DNA of 64,000 nucleotides from the NCBI GenBank assembly GCA_018380115.1, contig JAGZUF010000005.1, positions 62,001 to 126,000 on the forward strand, written 5' to 3'. The position numbers were made by a program, and so were the translations under genes. Shown here in pieces: positions 8,754 to 17,369 of this stretch. The stretch is from Oscillospiraceae bacterium. Its GTDB lineage: Bacteria; Bacillota; Clostridia; Oscillospirales; Ruminococcaceae. Within the stretch, counting starts at the first letter, position 1. Each line of letters starts with the position of its first letter. Below the pieces are notes generated by a model, which saw nothing but the letters and a program-made list of their open reading frames with translations, ran no database searches and had not been told where the DNA came from.

Positions 8754-9383
8754 TTACCTCTTTTCTGCCTTTCGCCCCAGCTGCTGCACCAGCTGGGGCG
8801 GTAACTTGTCTGCCCCGCCAAGAGCCTCTGTGTACAATGCCGTGCGGCATACGGCCTCCAGCACCTCCAGCCTGTCATAGGCTGTCTGAAGGCTTACGTC
8901 CCACACCAGCACGCCGTGGTTTTTCAAAAGAAGCTGGCTGCAGTGCCCTGCATAGGGGCGCACTGCCTGCACTAGTTCCTGCGTGCCGGGCAACGCAAAG
9001 GGGGCCACGGGTACACTGCCCAGAAAAAGGGCTGTTTCTACAAAATAATCATCCGGCACGGGCCGGCCTGCCGCGGCAAAGGCCGTGGCAAACACCGGGT
9101 GAGAGTGCAGAACGGCCTGCACCTCCGGGCGTTCCTCGTAAATACACCGGTGTATGGGGAATTCCTTCGACGGCCTGCCGCCTCCCTGCACTGTGCCGTC
9201 CGGGGAAACCGCCAAAAGCTCCTGCGGACGGAGAAAGCCCTTATTTTTTCCCGACGGCGTGATGAGAATGCCGCCGTCTGGCAAGCGAAGGCTGAAATTG
9301 CCGTCGCAGGCAAACACAAGGCCGCGGCGATAGCTCAACCTGCAAAACCTGCACAGCAGCCTGCGCTGCTCTTCATAATTCAT
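8754..9383 (-). CDS. Class II aldolase/adducin family protein (OtnC- or fuculose-phosphate-aldolase-like)
   Basis: A 209-residue zinc-dependent aldolase/decarboxylase. It has ACDGNFSLRLPDG (phosphate-binding region), TPSGKNKG, the zinc ligand motif LHSHP and a C-terminal KNHGVLVW zinc histidine region. The family includes L-fuculose-1-phosphate aldolase, ribulose-5-phosphate epimerase and the 3-oxo-tetronate-4-phosphate decarboxylase OtnC. The ATG at 9383 overlaps the stop of the OtnK/DtnK-like kinase gene by 4 nt. That pairing is characteristic of OtnK-OtnC modules, where the product would be dihydroxyacetone phosphate plus CO2. Substrate is inferred, not proven. Confidence 0.82.
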   Translation of the reverse strand: MNYEEQRRLLCRFCRLSYRRGLVFACDGNFSLRLPDGGILITPSGKNKGFLRPQELLAVSPDGTVQGGGRPSKEFPIHRCIYEERPEVQAVLHSHPVFATAFAAAGRPVPDDYFVETALFLGSVPVAPFALPGTQELVQAVRPYAGHCSQLLLKNHGVLVWDVSLQTAYDRLEVLEAVCRTALYTEALGGADKLPPQLVQQLGRKAEKR

Positions 9384-10669
9384 GGTGCCTGCCTCTCCTT
9401 CTCTGTGCCCAACAGTTTCTTGCGGGCTTTTTCCAAAAATTGCGGCGAGCCGAAGCTGCCCGATTTCAGCACGAAGCACAGCGGCCCCTCCAGGGCAGTG
9501 CACACCGAAACGCCCGGCTCTATTTCTTCGCCCACCCGCATGCCGGTGATGCCAAACCGTCTGCAGAACGAGGCAGAAGTATCGCCCCCGCACACAATGA
9601 AGCGGGTGATACCGTGCGTGCCTGCCACTTTTTCCGCCGCTGCAGCAAGCGCATCCGACACTGCCGTGGCGGCCTGCTGCGGTGCGATACCGGCCGCTGC
9701 TGCCGCCTGCTTTGTCTGCACAACTGCCTGCGGTGCCGGGTCCGTCTGAATAACAGCCATCGCCGGTGCGCCTGCCGCCTCATATGCTGCCGCAAGGCGC
9801 ATCTCTTCCGCCTTTCGTCCTTCTGGGGAAAACAGGGCCTGTGTGCGCATGGTGAATACCGGCACGCCCTTCTGCTGTGCGCATTTCACCTGCTGCCTTG
9901 TCTGCGGCGTCAGGCTGCCGGCAAGGCACAGAACGCGGGCGTTTTCCCCGCCGGCGGGCCCGGCGGGCGGCAAAGTGTCCGGCCCCTCTTCCATTCCCAG
10001 ATAATAGGCGATGGCCGAACTGCCGCACACCACAGGCTCATCTTTCAACAGGCCCGCCAACATTGCCAGGTCTGCGTTGTGCCGCACATCAAATATGACA
10101 TACCCGCCTTCACGGCGGCGCTGTTCTATCAGGCCGCGCAAGCGGCGCCCCTCAGCATATTCGCGCCAGCTCACGTTCGTCACCGGCCTGCGCGTCTGCA
10201 CCGCCAAAATCTTCACCAGGTTGGATTCCCGCATCGGGTTCACTGGGTCGTTTCGAAATTGGGAATCTTCCAACTTCTCACCGTACACATAGTGGATGCC
10301 GTCCAGCGTGGTGCGCCCGTTGTCTGGGAAGCCCAGCACCACGGGTGCGAAGTTCAGGCCCAGGGCGTCCAGCATAGCGTCAAACTCAGGTCCGATATTG
10401 CCGCGAAATACTGAGCATTGCTTGTTGATGTACTGCTGTACCCCTTGGGAAGAAAACTTCTTCACCACGCGGAACACGCGGTTATACGCCTCCTCAGGGG
10501 GCAGAAAGCGCGAGTCGGTGTCCACCACCAGCTTCTCTCCTCCCGCAAACCCGGCCTGCTGCCAGAAGGGAAACGGATACAGCACGGCCGGGTGCCCGCT
10601 CTTCCGATACATCAGGCCAATGTCGTCCGCTCCGGTGATATCATCTGCTACTGCCAGCACCTTTTTCAT
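9380..10669 (-). CDS. Four-carbon acid sugar kinase family protein (OtnK/DtnK-like)
   Basis: A 429-residue member of the former DUF1537 family. The N-terminal half opens with VLAVADDITGADDIG, the family sugar-acid site. The C-terminal nucleotide-binding half has VCGGDTSASF and the GSFG motif near the end. Characterised relatives phosphorylate D-threonate, D-erythronate or 3-oxo-tetronates. The start at 10669 follows AGGAGG about 10 nt upstream and lies 4 nt after the ketose-bisphosphate aldolase stop. No PdxA2 or OtnD-type dehydrogenase is visible in the operon, so the immediate substrate must come from elsewhere or the pathway differs from the known ones. Confidence 0.85.
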   Translation of the reverse strand: MKKVLAVADDITGADDIGLMYRKSGHPAVLYPFPFWQQAGFAGGEKLVVDTDSRFLPPEEAYNRVFRVVKKFSSQGVQQYINKQCSVFRGNIGPEFDAMLDALGLNFAPVVLGFPDNGRTTLDGIHYVYGEKLEDSQFRNDPVNPMRESNLVKILAVQTRRPVTNVSWREYAEGRRLRGLIEQRRREGGYVIFDVRHNADLAMLAGLLKDEPVVCGSSAIAYYLGMEEGPDTLPPAGPAGGENARVLCLAGSLTPQTRQQVKCAQQKGVPVFTMRTQALFSPEGRKAEEMRLAAAYEAAGAPAMAVIQTDPAPQAVVQTKQAAAAAGIAPQQAATAVSDALAAAAEKVAGTHGITRFIVCGGDTSASFCRRFGITGMRVGEEIEPGVSVCTALEGPLCFVLKSGSFGSPQFLEKARKKLLGTEKERQAP

Positions 10670-10673
10670 TGGC

Positions 10674-11597
10674 TCAGGCCTCCTGCGCAGCGTACAGGTC
10701 TGCCTTGCCCTCGCTGAGCAGATAGTTTGCAATTCGGTCTTTCACAAGGGCCTCCACGGCACAGCAGGCGGCCTGCAGGGTCTGTGCGGGGCATGCGTTC
10801 AGCTCAGCCTCTGTCATGTGGCCGGTACGGCCCACTACTTCCAACATGGCAAGTTCAATGTCTGTGGCAATATTCACCTTGCACACACCGCCTGTAGGCA
10901 TCTGCACAGCCTTCACCACCATCTCGCTGGGCACGCCAGAGCCGCCGTGCAGCACCAGCGGCGTGCCGGTAAGGCGGTTGATTGCCTCCAGCCTGTCGTA
11001 AGCTATCTTAGGCTGGCGCACTGTGTATACCCCATGCGCCGTACCCACGGAAACGGCCAGTGCATCCACGCCCGTCTGCATGCAGAACTGTTCTGCCTCC
11101 TGCGGCACAGTATATTGTTCTTCGTCCTTGTCTGTCTCTACAAAATCGGTAGTTCCTATTTTTCCAAGCTCGGCCTCCACGCTTACGCCGTGGCTGTGGG
11201 CAAATTCCACAACGCGCTTTGTTCTGGCGGCATTCTCTTCAAAATCCCATTCCGAGGCGTCTATCATCACCGAGGTAAAGCCACACGCCACCGCCTGACG
11301 GATAACTTCAAAATCTTTGGTATGGTCCAGATGCAGAGTGATGGGGATATCCACTGCCAGCTCTCTGCACACGCGGTAAAACTCCTCTGCAAAGGCCCGG
11401 ATATCCACCTTGTGGCGGTATATCTCCTTTTCAGATATCTGTACGATAAGCGGCGAGCGCAGCGCCATCCCCGCCTGCACGATTGGGCGGATGAGCTTTG
11501 TATAGCGCGGTGAAAAAGAACCTACGGCAAACCCGCCCGTCTGGGCAGGCCGCAGGATGTCACTCAATTTCCATATCTTTGTCATGGTTTCCGTCAT
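10674..11597 (-). CDS. Class II fructose/tagatose-bisphosphate aldolase family protein
   Basis: A 307-residue zinc aldolase with TLHLDHTKDF (metal ligand histidines), the VEAELGKIG segment, SVGTAHGVY and LHGGSGVP, and C-terminal KVNIATD. These are the usual class II FBA/tagatose-bisphosphate aldolase blocks, so it probably cleaves or forms a ketose bisphosphate with dihydroxyacetone phosphate as one product. It sits between the FGGY kinase and the OtnK-like kinase genes, with 10 nt and 4 nt gaps respectively, clearly within the operon. Its precise stereochemistry cannot be read from sequence. Confidence 0.88.
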   Translation of the reverse strand: MTETMTKIWKLSDILRPAQTGGFAVGSFSPRYTKLIRPIVQAGMALRSPLIVQISEKEIYRHKVDIRAFAEEFYRVCRELAVDIPITLHLDHTKDFEVIRQAVACGFTSVMIDASEWDFEENAARTKRVVEFAHSHGVSVEAELGKIGTTDFVETDKDEEQYTVPQEAEQFCMQTGVDALAVSVGTAHGVYTVRQPKIAYDRLEAINRLTGTPLVLHGGSGVPSEMVVKAVQMPTGGVCKVNIATDIELAMLEVVGRTGHMTEAELNACPAQTLQAACCAVEALVKDRIANYLLSEGKADLYAAQEA

Positions 11598-11607
11598 ATC
11601 TGTCTCC

Positions 11608-13035
11608 TCATTTCCTGTTTTGTATCATACCGGCTATCTCCAGATACCGGCTGTAAATGCCGTCATAGCGTTCTGCTGCGCCCGCCTCTGGGCGGAACAG
11701 TCTGCCCCTGTCCTTAGGCGGTACAAAGGGAAGGCCGCACACTTCGCACATCAGTTCCACAGCGCCTAGCAATGTGCCCTCCTGTATACCGGAACAGAAC
11801 ACATCCCTGTGCAGCACATCTGCCTTGCGCTGCATCCATGCGGCAGAACGGCATGCACCGCCTGCAGCACACACCGGCGCCTGCTCCGCCTGCGGCACGC
11901 AGGCAAGGACGCATCTCTCCCACAGGGAAAGGCCCTCTACCACAGCGTTCACCATTTCGCCCCAGCCGCATGCCGGTGTCAGGCCCCAGAACACGCCGCC
12001 AAGGTCGGCACGGTAGGTAGGCGTACCTGTGCCGGAAAGCCAGGGAAAGAACATGGCCTGTGCCGGGCCTGCGCTTTTTTCGAGTGCCCGTTCCACCTCT
12101 TCATAGCTTATTTCATGCCCCGGCAACGCGCAGCGCACCCACTCCATGCATAAACCTGCAGAAGGGATATTCGCCATCCAATACTGCCTGCCCGGCCGCA
12201 CGAAGGGCCCCCAGGTCAGCCCGGCCTCAAAGTCGGCCGCCTGCAGCGGGCGCGCCGCGCGGGTTCCCACAAAAGTCTCAGCCGTTCCCATGCTGTTGCA
12301 GATGCTACCTGGCCTGCTGTGCGCCGCGGCCAGTGCGGCGCACAGATGGTCGTGCCCGCACAGGGCCACCGGCACATGCCCGGCGCCGGGAAGCCAGCCT
12401 GCCCGCAGAAAGCCCGCCCGGCTGCCCGACGGCATTATTTCCGGCAGGCCGCCTCCCGCAAGGCCGAAAAGCTCCATGCGCTCGTGGCTCCATGTGCCGA
12501 GGCCTATATCATATAAATAGGTGCGCGCGGCAAACGTAGGGTCTGTGACACAAGCGCCCGTCAGGCGCATCACCAGCCAGTCACAGGCAGAAAGCCAAAT
12601 GGTGCCCTGTGCAGCGCGCTGTGCAGCGTCAAGGGCCCAGCGGTATTTATAGGCACCATACTTATAGCTATTGCGCAGCCCCGTCTGCAAAAAAGCAGCA
12701 CGGGCCTGCCCTTCAAGCGCCTGCGCCATGGGCCCAGTGCACTGGTCAAACCAGGGAATAATGCCGGAAAGCGGCTTCAGTGTGCCTCGCTCCAGTAAAA
12801 TGCCTGCCTCTGCCATGCCTGTTACGGCAATTCCCTCAAAGCTATAGCTGCGGCTTAATTGCCGCAACTGGCTTTCAATCAGCCCAAACACCTCGTCCGG
12901 GCAATAACCGCCGCCACCCCGGGCCGGTTTTGGTGTGCTGCTGCGCAGGCAGGCAAGCAACTCGCCCGTTTGGGAAAATACCGCTGTTTTCAGATTCGTG
13001 GTGCCAAAGTCAATTCCGATGTAGCCGCGTTCCAT
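11608..13035 (-). CDS. FGGY family carbohydrate kinase
   Basis: A 475-residue kinase of the xylulokinase/gluconokinase fold. The N-terminus GIDFGTTNLKTAVF is the ATP-binding loop of the FHS superfamily, and later blocks include AVTGMAEAG, the WFDQCT region and the C-terminal AAGGACRSAAWMQRKAD. It overlaps the upstream racemase-like gene by 26 nt, indicating tight coupling. FGGY enzymes phosphorylate free sugars or sugar acids at the terminal hydroxyl. With the ROK and OtnK-like kinases, it makes three different sugar kinases in one operon. Confidence 0.88.
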   Translation of the reverse strand: MERGYIGIDFGTTNLKTAVFSQTGELLACLRSSTPKPARGGGGYCPDEVFGLIESQLRQLSRSYSFEGIAVTGMAEAGILLERGTLKPLSGIIPWFDQCTGPMAQALEGQARAAFLQTGLRNSYKYGAYKYRWALDAAQRAAQGTIWLSACDWLVMRLTGACVTDPTFAARTYLYDIGLGTWSHERMELFGLAGGGLPEIMPSGSRAGFLRAGWLPGAGHVPVALCGHDHLCAALAAAHSRPGSICNSMGTAETFVGTRAARPLQAADFEAGLTWGPFVRPGRQYWMANIPSAGLCMEWVRCALPGHEISYEEVERALEKSAGPAQAMFFPWLSGTGTPTYRADLGGVFWGLTPACGWGEMVNAVVEGLSLWERCVLACVPQAEQAPVCAAGGACRSAAWMQRKADVLHRDVFCSGIQEGTLLGAVELMCEVCGLPFVPPKDRGRLFRPEAGAAERYDGIYSRYLEIAGMIQNRK

Positions 13036-13699
13036 CTGCTTCTCCTTCCAGACCTGCCAAATCTTCTTTTAATTTGCGCACACCCAGAAGCGGGCTTGTC
13101 AGCACTTTATTGCGGAATGCCGGGTTCAGCGCCTGTGCGGCACTTGCCATGGATGCCTGTGCCAGAACAAGGGTATCCGCTCCCGGCGCCTGCCGGGCCA
13201 TTGCCCGCGCTATTGCGGTGTCATGTGCCGTCCGGTCACCGCGCATCAATGCATCGTAGGCTCCTTCTACCAGAACGGTGCATATGGTGCAGCTGGCCCC
13301 GCTCTCCTGCGCTAAGCGGCGTATCAGGCGCTCTGTGGGCTGCAAGGTGCTGGCCAGTGTGGCAAACACAGCAATAACTCCGCCGCGCCGCACGGCTTCG
13401 CGTGCCATGGCCTCGTCTATACGGTACACCGGAATGGGCAGCATCGCGTCTGCTTCTTGTGCGAACTCACCCACAGTAGAGCAGGCGCTGAGAACAGCCT
13501 GTGCCCCGTTGCGGCAGGCGATACGCGCATACTCTAGCCACCGCTCGCGTACCCATGCGACATTCTTGCCCGCATTCATATCGCCCAGAATAGAGTCATC
13601 CAGAATATGGTTCACCTCTATTTCCGGCATCTCGCTGTGTATCAGCTGGCCTAAACTGTTTATAGTAGCAGGTGTGGTGTGGATGACGGTGAGTTTCAT
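13010..13699 (-). CDS. Aspartate/glutamate racemase family protein lacking the second catalytic Cys
   Basis: A 229-residue protein of the Asp/Glu/hydantoin racemase fold. The first catalytic cysteine region is present as LSACSTVGEFA. The second half ends in LVLAQASMASAA, where two-cysteine racemases have a Cys, so ordinary amino-acid racemase activity is doubtful. It is the first gene of the leftward operon. The ATG at 13699 is chosen over a GTG three codons upstream; both lie close to a weak AAGAGAG site. In a sugar operon it may be an isomerase or lyase acting on a sugar acid. Confidence 0.75.
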   Translation of the reverse strand: MKLTVIHTTPATINSLGQLIHSEMPEIEVNHILDDSILGDMNAGKNVAWVRERWLEYARIACRNGAQAVLSACSTVGEFAQEADAMLPIPVYRIDEAMAREAVRRGGVIAVFATLASTLQPTERLIRRLAQESGASCTICTVLVEGAYDALMRGDRTAHDTAIARAMARQAPGADTLVLAQASMASAAQALNPAFRNKVLTSPLLGVRKLKEDLAGLEGEADGTRLHRN

Positions 13700-13749
13700 G
13701 GCTGTCACTCTCTTTTCTTTGTGTTCCAGTTAGGGGCAGGCGCCCTGCT

Positions 13750-13768
13750 TGTTAGGTAGACGATAACA
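13750..13768. promoter_or_regulatory. Possible operator palindrome in the divergent sugar-locus promoter region
   Basis: TGTTA (13750-13754) and TAACA (13764-13768) form an inverted pair around a 9-bp centre. The GATAACA half occurs again at 14004-14010, right over the -10 of the importer promoter. DeoR-family operators often carry TGTTA-type arms. The surrounding stretch 13770-13975 is very AT-rich and otherwise featureless, holding no gene. Confidence 0.35.
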
Positions 13769-13977
13769 CATTTTTTATTTTTTTTCAAGTTTTTCCAAAA
13801 ACTTTTTCTTTCCAATTTCATTTTATTTCACCATATCAAAAAGAATATACAGTATTTATTTCGTATATCTTTTTATTTTTACCAATATCTCCTTATTTTT
13901 TCCATTTCTTCTCCCTAGTCGCAAAATTTCCAATTGATTATTTTTGAAAAAAAATAAAAAAAAGTGAACTTATTTTA

Positions 13978-14006
13978 TTGACAATGAAAAAACAGCGTGC
14001 TATGAT
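13978..14006 (+). promoter_or_regulatory. Sigma-A promoter of the sugar ABC importer
   Basis: TTGACA at 13978-13983, a 17-bp spacer and TATGAT at 14001-14006 form a near-consensus vegetative promoter, 70 nt before the binding-protein start codon. The -10 overlaps a GATAACA half-site, a likely place for repression. Confidence 0.85.
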
Positions 14007-14076
14007 AACAGCAATCAGAGAAGTTCCGGCCTGCCGGGCTTCCATATTACGCAAACTGAAACCAGGAGGAAAAAAG

Positions 14077-15375
14077 ATGAAAAAGGTTATCGCACTATCT
14101 TTAAGCGCCCTTTTGGCTGTATGCCTGTTTGCAGGCTGCAGCCCGGCGTCTTCCGGCAGCTCTTCCACAGCCGGGTCCGATTCGGCCGCACAAACAGTAG
14201 AAATCTCGCTGCTCAATAGCAAGCCGGAGATCACCGACGCCCTTGAGGCCGCTGCCGAACAGTATGCAAAAGAGACCGGGGTTTCCATCACCGTATATGA
14301 GACAGATGCACCCGGTGACTACATGACAGAGGCCTATGCCTCCGGCGACCCCACCACCATGGCGTTGGTGGACTATGCCAACGTAAAAGACTTCTCTGCA
14401 GAATATCTGCTGGATATGTCTGCAGAAGAATGGGTGAAGGATGGCGGCGAAGCCTCCGGCGCTTACTTTGACGGAAAATTGTACGGTTTCCCGTTCGCGG
14501 TAGAGGCACGCGGCATCATCTACAATAAAACGGTGCTGGACGAGCTGCTGGGCGAAGAGTTTGATCCTGCCCAGTATGCTACCCGTAGTGCGTTCGAAGG
14601 GCTGCTTGCCACGCTGCGCGAAAAAGGCATGCAGGATGGCATTGTGTTGAATGCGGACGACTGGTCCATCGGCTCTCACTATCTGCAAACCATGTACAGC
14701 CTGTATGACGGCACCATGGAGGGCGGCTACGAGTTCACCCGACAGCTCACAAGCGGGGAGCTTTCCATTGCAGATTCCGATGCGTATAATGAGGCGTTCG
14801 ACACTCTGGATATGCTGATGGAATACAATTACAATAAGGCCGACCCTCTGGCGGCAGACTATGACATGAACGCCAGCTACTGCGCGGACGGCACTGTGGC
14901 CTTCTGGCTGAACGGTACCTTTGCCTGGCCTGATTTCTCTGAATTTGCAGAAGATGGCGTAGAATACGGCGTGATGCCCCTGCCCGTCAGTGAGGAGAGC
15001 GCCGGCCTAGGCAAACTTTCTGCCGGCGCCACCAAGTACATTGCCATCGACAAGGCCTATGCCACCGAGGAACAGCAGCAGGCAGCCCTTGACTTCCTGA
15101 ACTGGCTGGTATACACGGAAGAGGGCAATGACCTGATGGTGAACCAGTGCGGCATCGTGCCCGCTTTCTCCAACATCACGCTGGAAATGAACAACCCCTT
15201 CAATATCTCGCTGCAGCAATACATTGCGGCCGGCAACACCATCTGCGCGTTCAGCGACCTCCCCTCCGATCACCGCAGCGCCCTGGCCGGCGAAATGCAG
15301 AAATATATCGCCGGCGAAATTTCCCGCGCAGACCTTGCAGCCCTGCTGGACGAATACTGGCAGGCTCAGGCGTAA
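14077..15375 (+). CDS. ABC transporter sugar-binding lipoprotein
   Basis: A 432-residue extracellular solute-binding protein of the MalE/UgpB type. It starts with a lipoprotein signal and lipobox LFAGC, followed by a Ser/Thr-rich linker. The mature domain has the family's ETDAPGDYMTEAYASGDPTT and GKLYGFPFAVEARGIIYNK regions, where the ligand cleft forms. The ATG at 14077 follows AGGAGG with 8-nt spacing. It is the first gene of a three-gene importer operon opposite the catabolic operon. The transported sugar is unknown; fructosides or sugar acids are suggested by the neighbouring enzymes. Confidence 0.92.
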   Translation: MKKVIALSLSALLAVCLFAGCSPASSGSSSTAGSDSAAQTVEISLLNSKPEITDALEAAAEQYAKETGVSITVYETDAPGDYMTEAYASGDPTTMALVDYANVKDFSAEYLLDMSAEEWVKDGGEASGAYFDGKLYGFPFAVEARGIIYNKTVLDELLGEEFDPAQYATRSAFEGLLATLREKGMQDGIVLNADDWSIGSHYLQTMYSLYDGTMEGGYEFTRQLTSGELSIADSDAYNEAFDTLDMLMEYNYNKADPLAADYDMNASYCADGTVAFWLNGTFAWPDFSEFAEDGVEYGVMPLPVSEESAGLGKLSAGATKYIAIDKAYATEEQQQAALDFLNWLVYTEEGNDLMVNQCGIVPAFSNITLEMNNPFNISLQQYIAAGNTICAFSDLPSDHRSALAGEMQKYIAGEISRADLAALLDEYWQAQA

Positions 15376-15471
15376 CGGCCGCACGGCATCATGCACAGCA
15401 GCCGCTTTCCCCTTGCGCCCGTCCTCTGGCGGTGCAGGCTAAAACGGCACGCCACATTTGTAAAAAATAAC

Positions 15472-15509
15472 AGCGGGGAGACAACGAGTATTCTCGTTGT
15501 CTCCCCGCT
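15472..15509 (+). other. Perfect 17-bp intercistronic hairpin
   Basis: AGCGGGGAGACAACGAG (15472-15488) pairs perfectly with 15493-15509 around the loop TATT. It lies between the binding-protein stop and the first permease gene with no T-run after it. Such structures commonly stabilise the upstream message or attenuate downstream genes, giving more binding protein than permease. Confidence 0.8.
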
Positions 15510-15527
15510 TTGAAAGGAAACAGACGT

Positions 15528-16412
15528 ATGAAACGCAGTTCTTCCTTTTTTGAAAAGACGAAGACCTTTCTGTGCTTTGCCGGCCCAAGCCTGCTTATTT
15601 TCTCCCTGGTCGTTGTCATTCCCATCTTTTACGGCATATACCTTACTTTTACAGACTGGGACGGCATTGCCAGCACTAAAAATTTTGTATGGTTTGAAAA
15701 CTATATCGCACTGTTTCAGGACGAGGCGTTCTGGGCCTCGCTGTGGCTGACAATCAAATATGTCTTTCTCTCCGTTATCCTCATCAACCTGCTGGCCTTT
15801 TTTCTGGCTTATGGCCTCACCAGCGGTGTGCGCGGCCAGAATTTTCTGCGTGCCGGCTTTTTCACGCCCAACCTCATCGGCGGCGTAATATTGGGGTTTA
15901 TCTGGCAGTTCATCTTCAGCCGCGTTACTGTACAGCTGTATGAATATATCCCCGTTTCACTTCTGGAGCGGTCGTGGCTGTCCTCCCCCGAAATGGCCTT
16001 TGCCGCGCTTGTCATCGTCACGGTGTGGCAATATGCGGGATATATGCTGCTCATTTATATATCCGGTTTTGTAAGTATCCCGTCCGACCTGATAGAGGCG
16101 GCCAGCATCGATGGCGCAAGCGAAGCGCAGATTATGCGGCGCATCCGCCTGCCGCTGATGGTTCCTTCGTTCGTCATCTGTCTGTTTTTGTCCATCACGC
16201 GCTGCTTCAAAGTGTATGACCTGAACATCTCCCTCACAGAGGGCGGGCCCTACAACTCTACCAAACTAGTGGCCATGCATATTTACACCAAGGCCTTTGA
16301 AGAGCACCGCTATGGCGTGGGGCAGGCAGAGGCTATCGTACTGTTTCTCATCATGGCGGCCATTGCCCTCACGCAAGTATATATCGGCAAAAAGATGGAG
16401 GTGGAAGCATGA
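15528..16412 (+). CDS. ABC sugar transporter permease (MalF-like)
   Basis: A 294-residue inner-membrane permease with six hydrophobic segments. The cytoplasmic EAA loop is EAASIDGASEAQIMRRIRLP, the contact site for an ATPase subunit. The ATG at 15528 follows GAAAGGAAA; a slightly earlier in-frame ATG has no ribosome site. It overlaps the next permease gene by 4 nt. The operon encodes no ATPase, as is usual for Firmicute importers that share an MsmK-type ATPase. Confidence 0.92.
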   Translation: MKRSSSFFEKTKTFLCFAGPSLLIFSLVVVIPIFYGIYLTFTDWDGIASTKNFVWFENYIALFQDEAFWASLWLTIKYVFLSVILINLLAFFLAYGLTSGVRGQNFLRAGFFTPNLIGGVILGFIWQFIFSRVTVQLYEYIPVSLLERSWLSSPEMAFAALVIVTVWQYAGYMLLIYISGFVSIPSDLIEAASIDGASEAQIMRRIRLPLMVPSFVICLFLSITRCFKVYDLNISLTEGGPYNSTKLVAMHIYTKAFEEHRYGVGQAEAIVLFLIMAAIALTQVYIGKKMEVEA

Positions 16413-17272
16413 AAAACACGCCCCGCACCCATTCCGCCCGGCGCCGGGCAGGTTCGGTCCTCAAAACGGCTGCGCTGTATTTTTTCTTTGTGCTGTATAT
16501 GGTCCCCTTCCTGATGGTGCTGATAAACTCGTTCAAGCGCAAGGCCAGCATCATCAAATATCCGCTGGACCTTGTGGACAGCGAGGGCATGCAATTTGAA
16601 AACTATGTAACGGCCGTCGAAAAAATGGATTTTCTGAAGGCCTTCGGCAATTCACTGATTGTCACGGCATGCAGCATTGTATTCCTTGTGCTTCTTTCCT
16701 CTATGATGGCATACCTGTTCGCGCGCAAGAACTGGCGCGCGTGCCGCATCAGCTTTTCCCTGCTGCTCGCCTCCATGATACTGCCCTTCCAGGTAGTCAT
16801 GATTCCGCTGGTATCTATCTATGGCGCCCAGCTGCAAATGCTGAATTCCCTGCCCACGCTTATTTTCATGAACATCGGCTTCGGCGTCAGCCTGTGTACC
16901 TTTATGTGCCACGGCTTCATCAAATCCAACATTCCTGTAGCGCTGGAAGAGGCCGCCACCATCGACGGATGTTCGCAGTTCAAATGTTACTTCCGCATCG
17001 TTCTGCCCCTTTTGAAGCCCATCCTTGCCACCATTTCCATTCTGGAGACACTCAGCATCTGGAACGACTACCTGCTTCCCTCGCTGGTGCTGCGGCGTAA
17101 AGAGCTGTATACGCTGCCCATCGCCATCCGCACGTTCTACGGCACTTTTTCAAATGATTACGGCTATATTATGGCCGGGCTGGTACTCTCCATCGTGCCA
17201 GTCATCATTGTGTATCTGTGCCTTCAGAAGCACATCATCGGCGGTGTGGTTGCCGGGGCTGTAAAAGCCTGA
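16409..17272 (+). CDS. ABC sugar transporter permease (MalG-like)
   Basis: A 287-residue permease with six hydrophobic segments and the EAA loop EEAATIDGCSQFKCYFRIVLP. This is the standard MalG-type partner for the preceding subunit. The ATGA overlap with the upstream gene shows translational coupling. A terminator follows within 30 nt, so the importer operon ends here without an ATPase gene. Confidence 0.92.
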   Translation: MKNTPRTHSARRRAGSVLKTAALYFFFVLYMVPFLMVLINSFKRKASIIKYPLDLVDSEGMQFENYVTAVEKMDFLKAFGNSLIVTACSIVFLVLLSSMMAYLFARKNWRACRISFSLLLASMILPFQVVMIPLVSIYGAQLQMLNSLPTLIFMNIGFGVSLCTFMCHGFIKSNIPVALEEAATIDGCSQFKCYFRIVLPLLKPILATISILETLSIWNDYLLPSLVLRRKELYTLPIAIRTFYGTFSNDYGYIMAGLVLSIVPVIIVYLCLQKHIIGGVVAGAVKA

Positions 17273-17298
17273 GGCCAGCCCAGTTATAAAAAAACAAC

Positions 17299-17326
17299 GG
17301 CGCCGCGGGGCTATCCCCACGGCGCC
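17299..17326. terminator. Terminator hairpin between the importer operon and ferritin
   Basis: GGCGCCGCGGGG pairs with CCCCACGGCGCC around CTAT with one mismatch. A-rich sequence precedes it (17288-17294) and T-rich sequence follows, so it probably serves both convergent units. Confidence 0.75.
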
Positions 17327-17369
17327 ATTTATTCATCTTATTTATTTTTTGCGTAGGGCGGCAGAAGGC

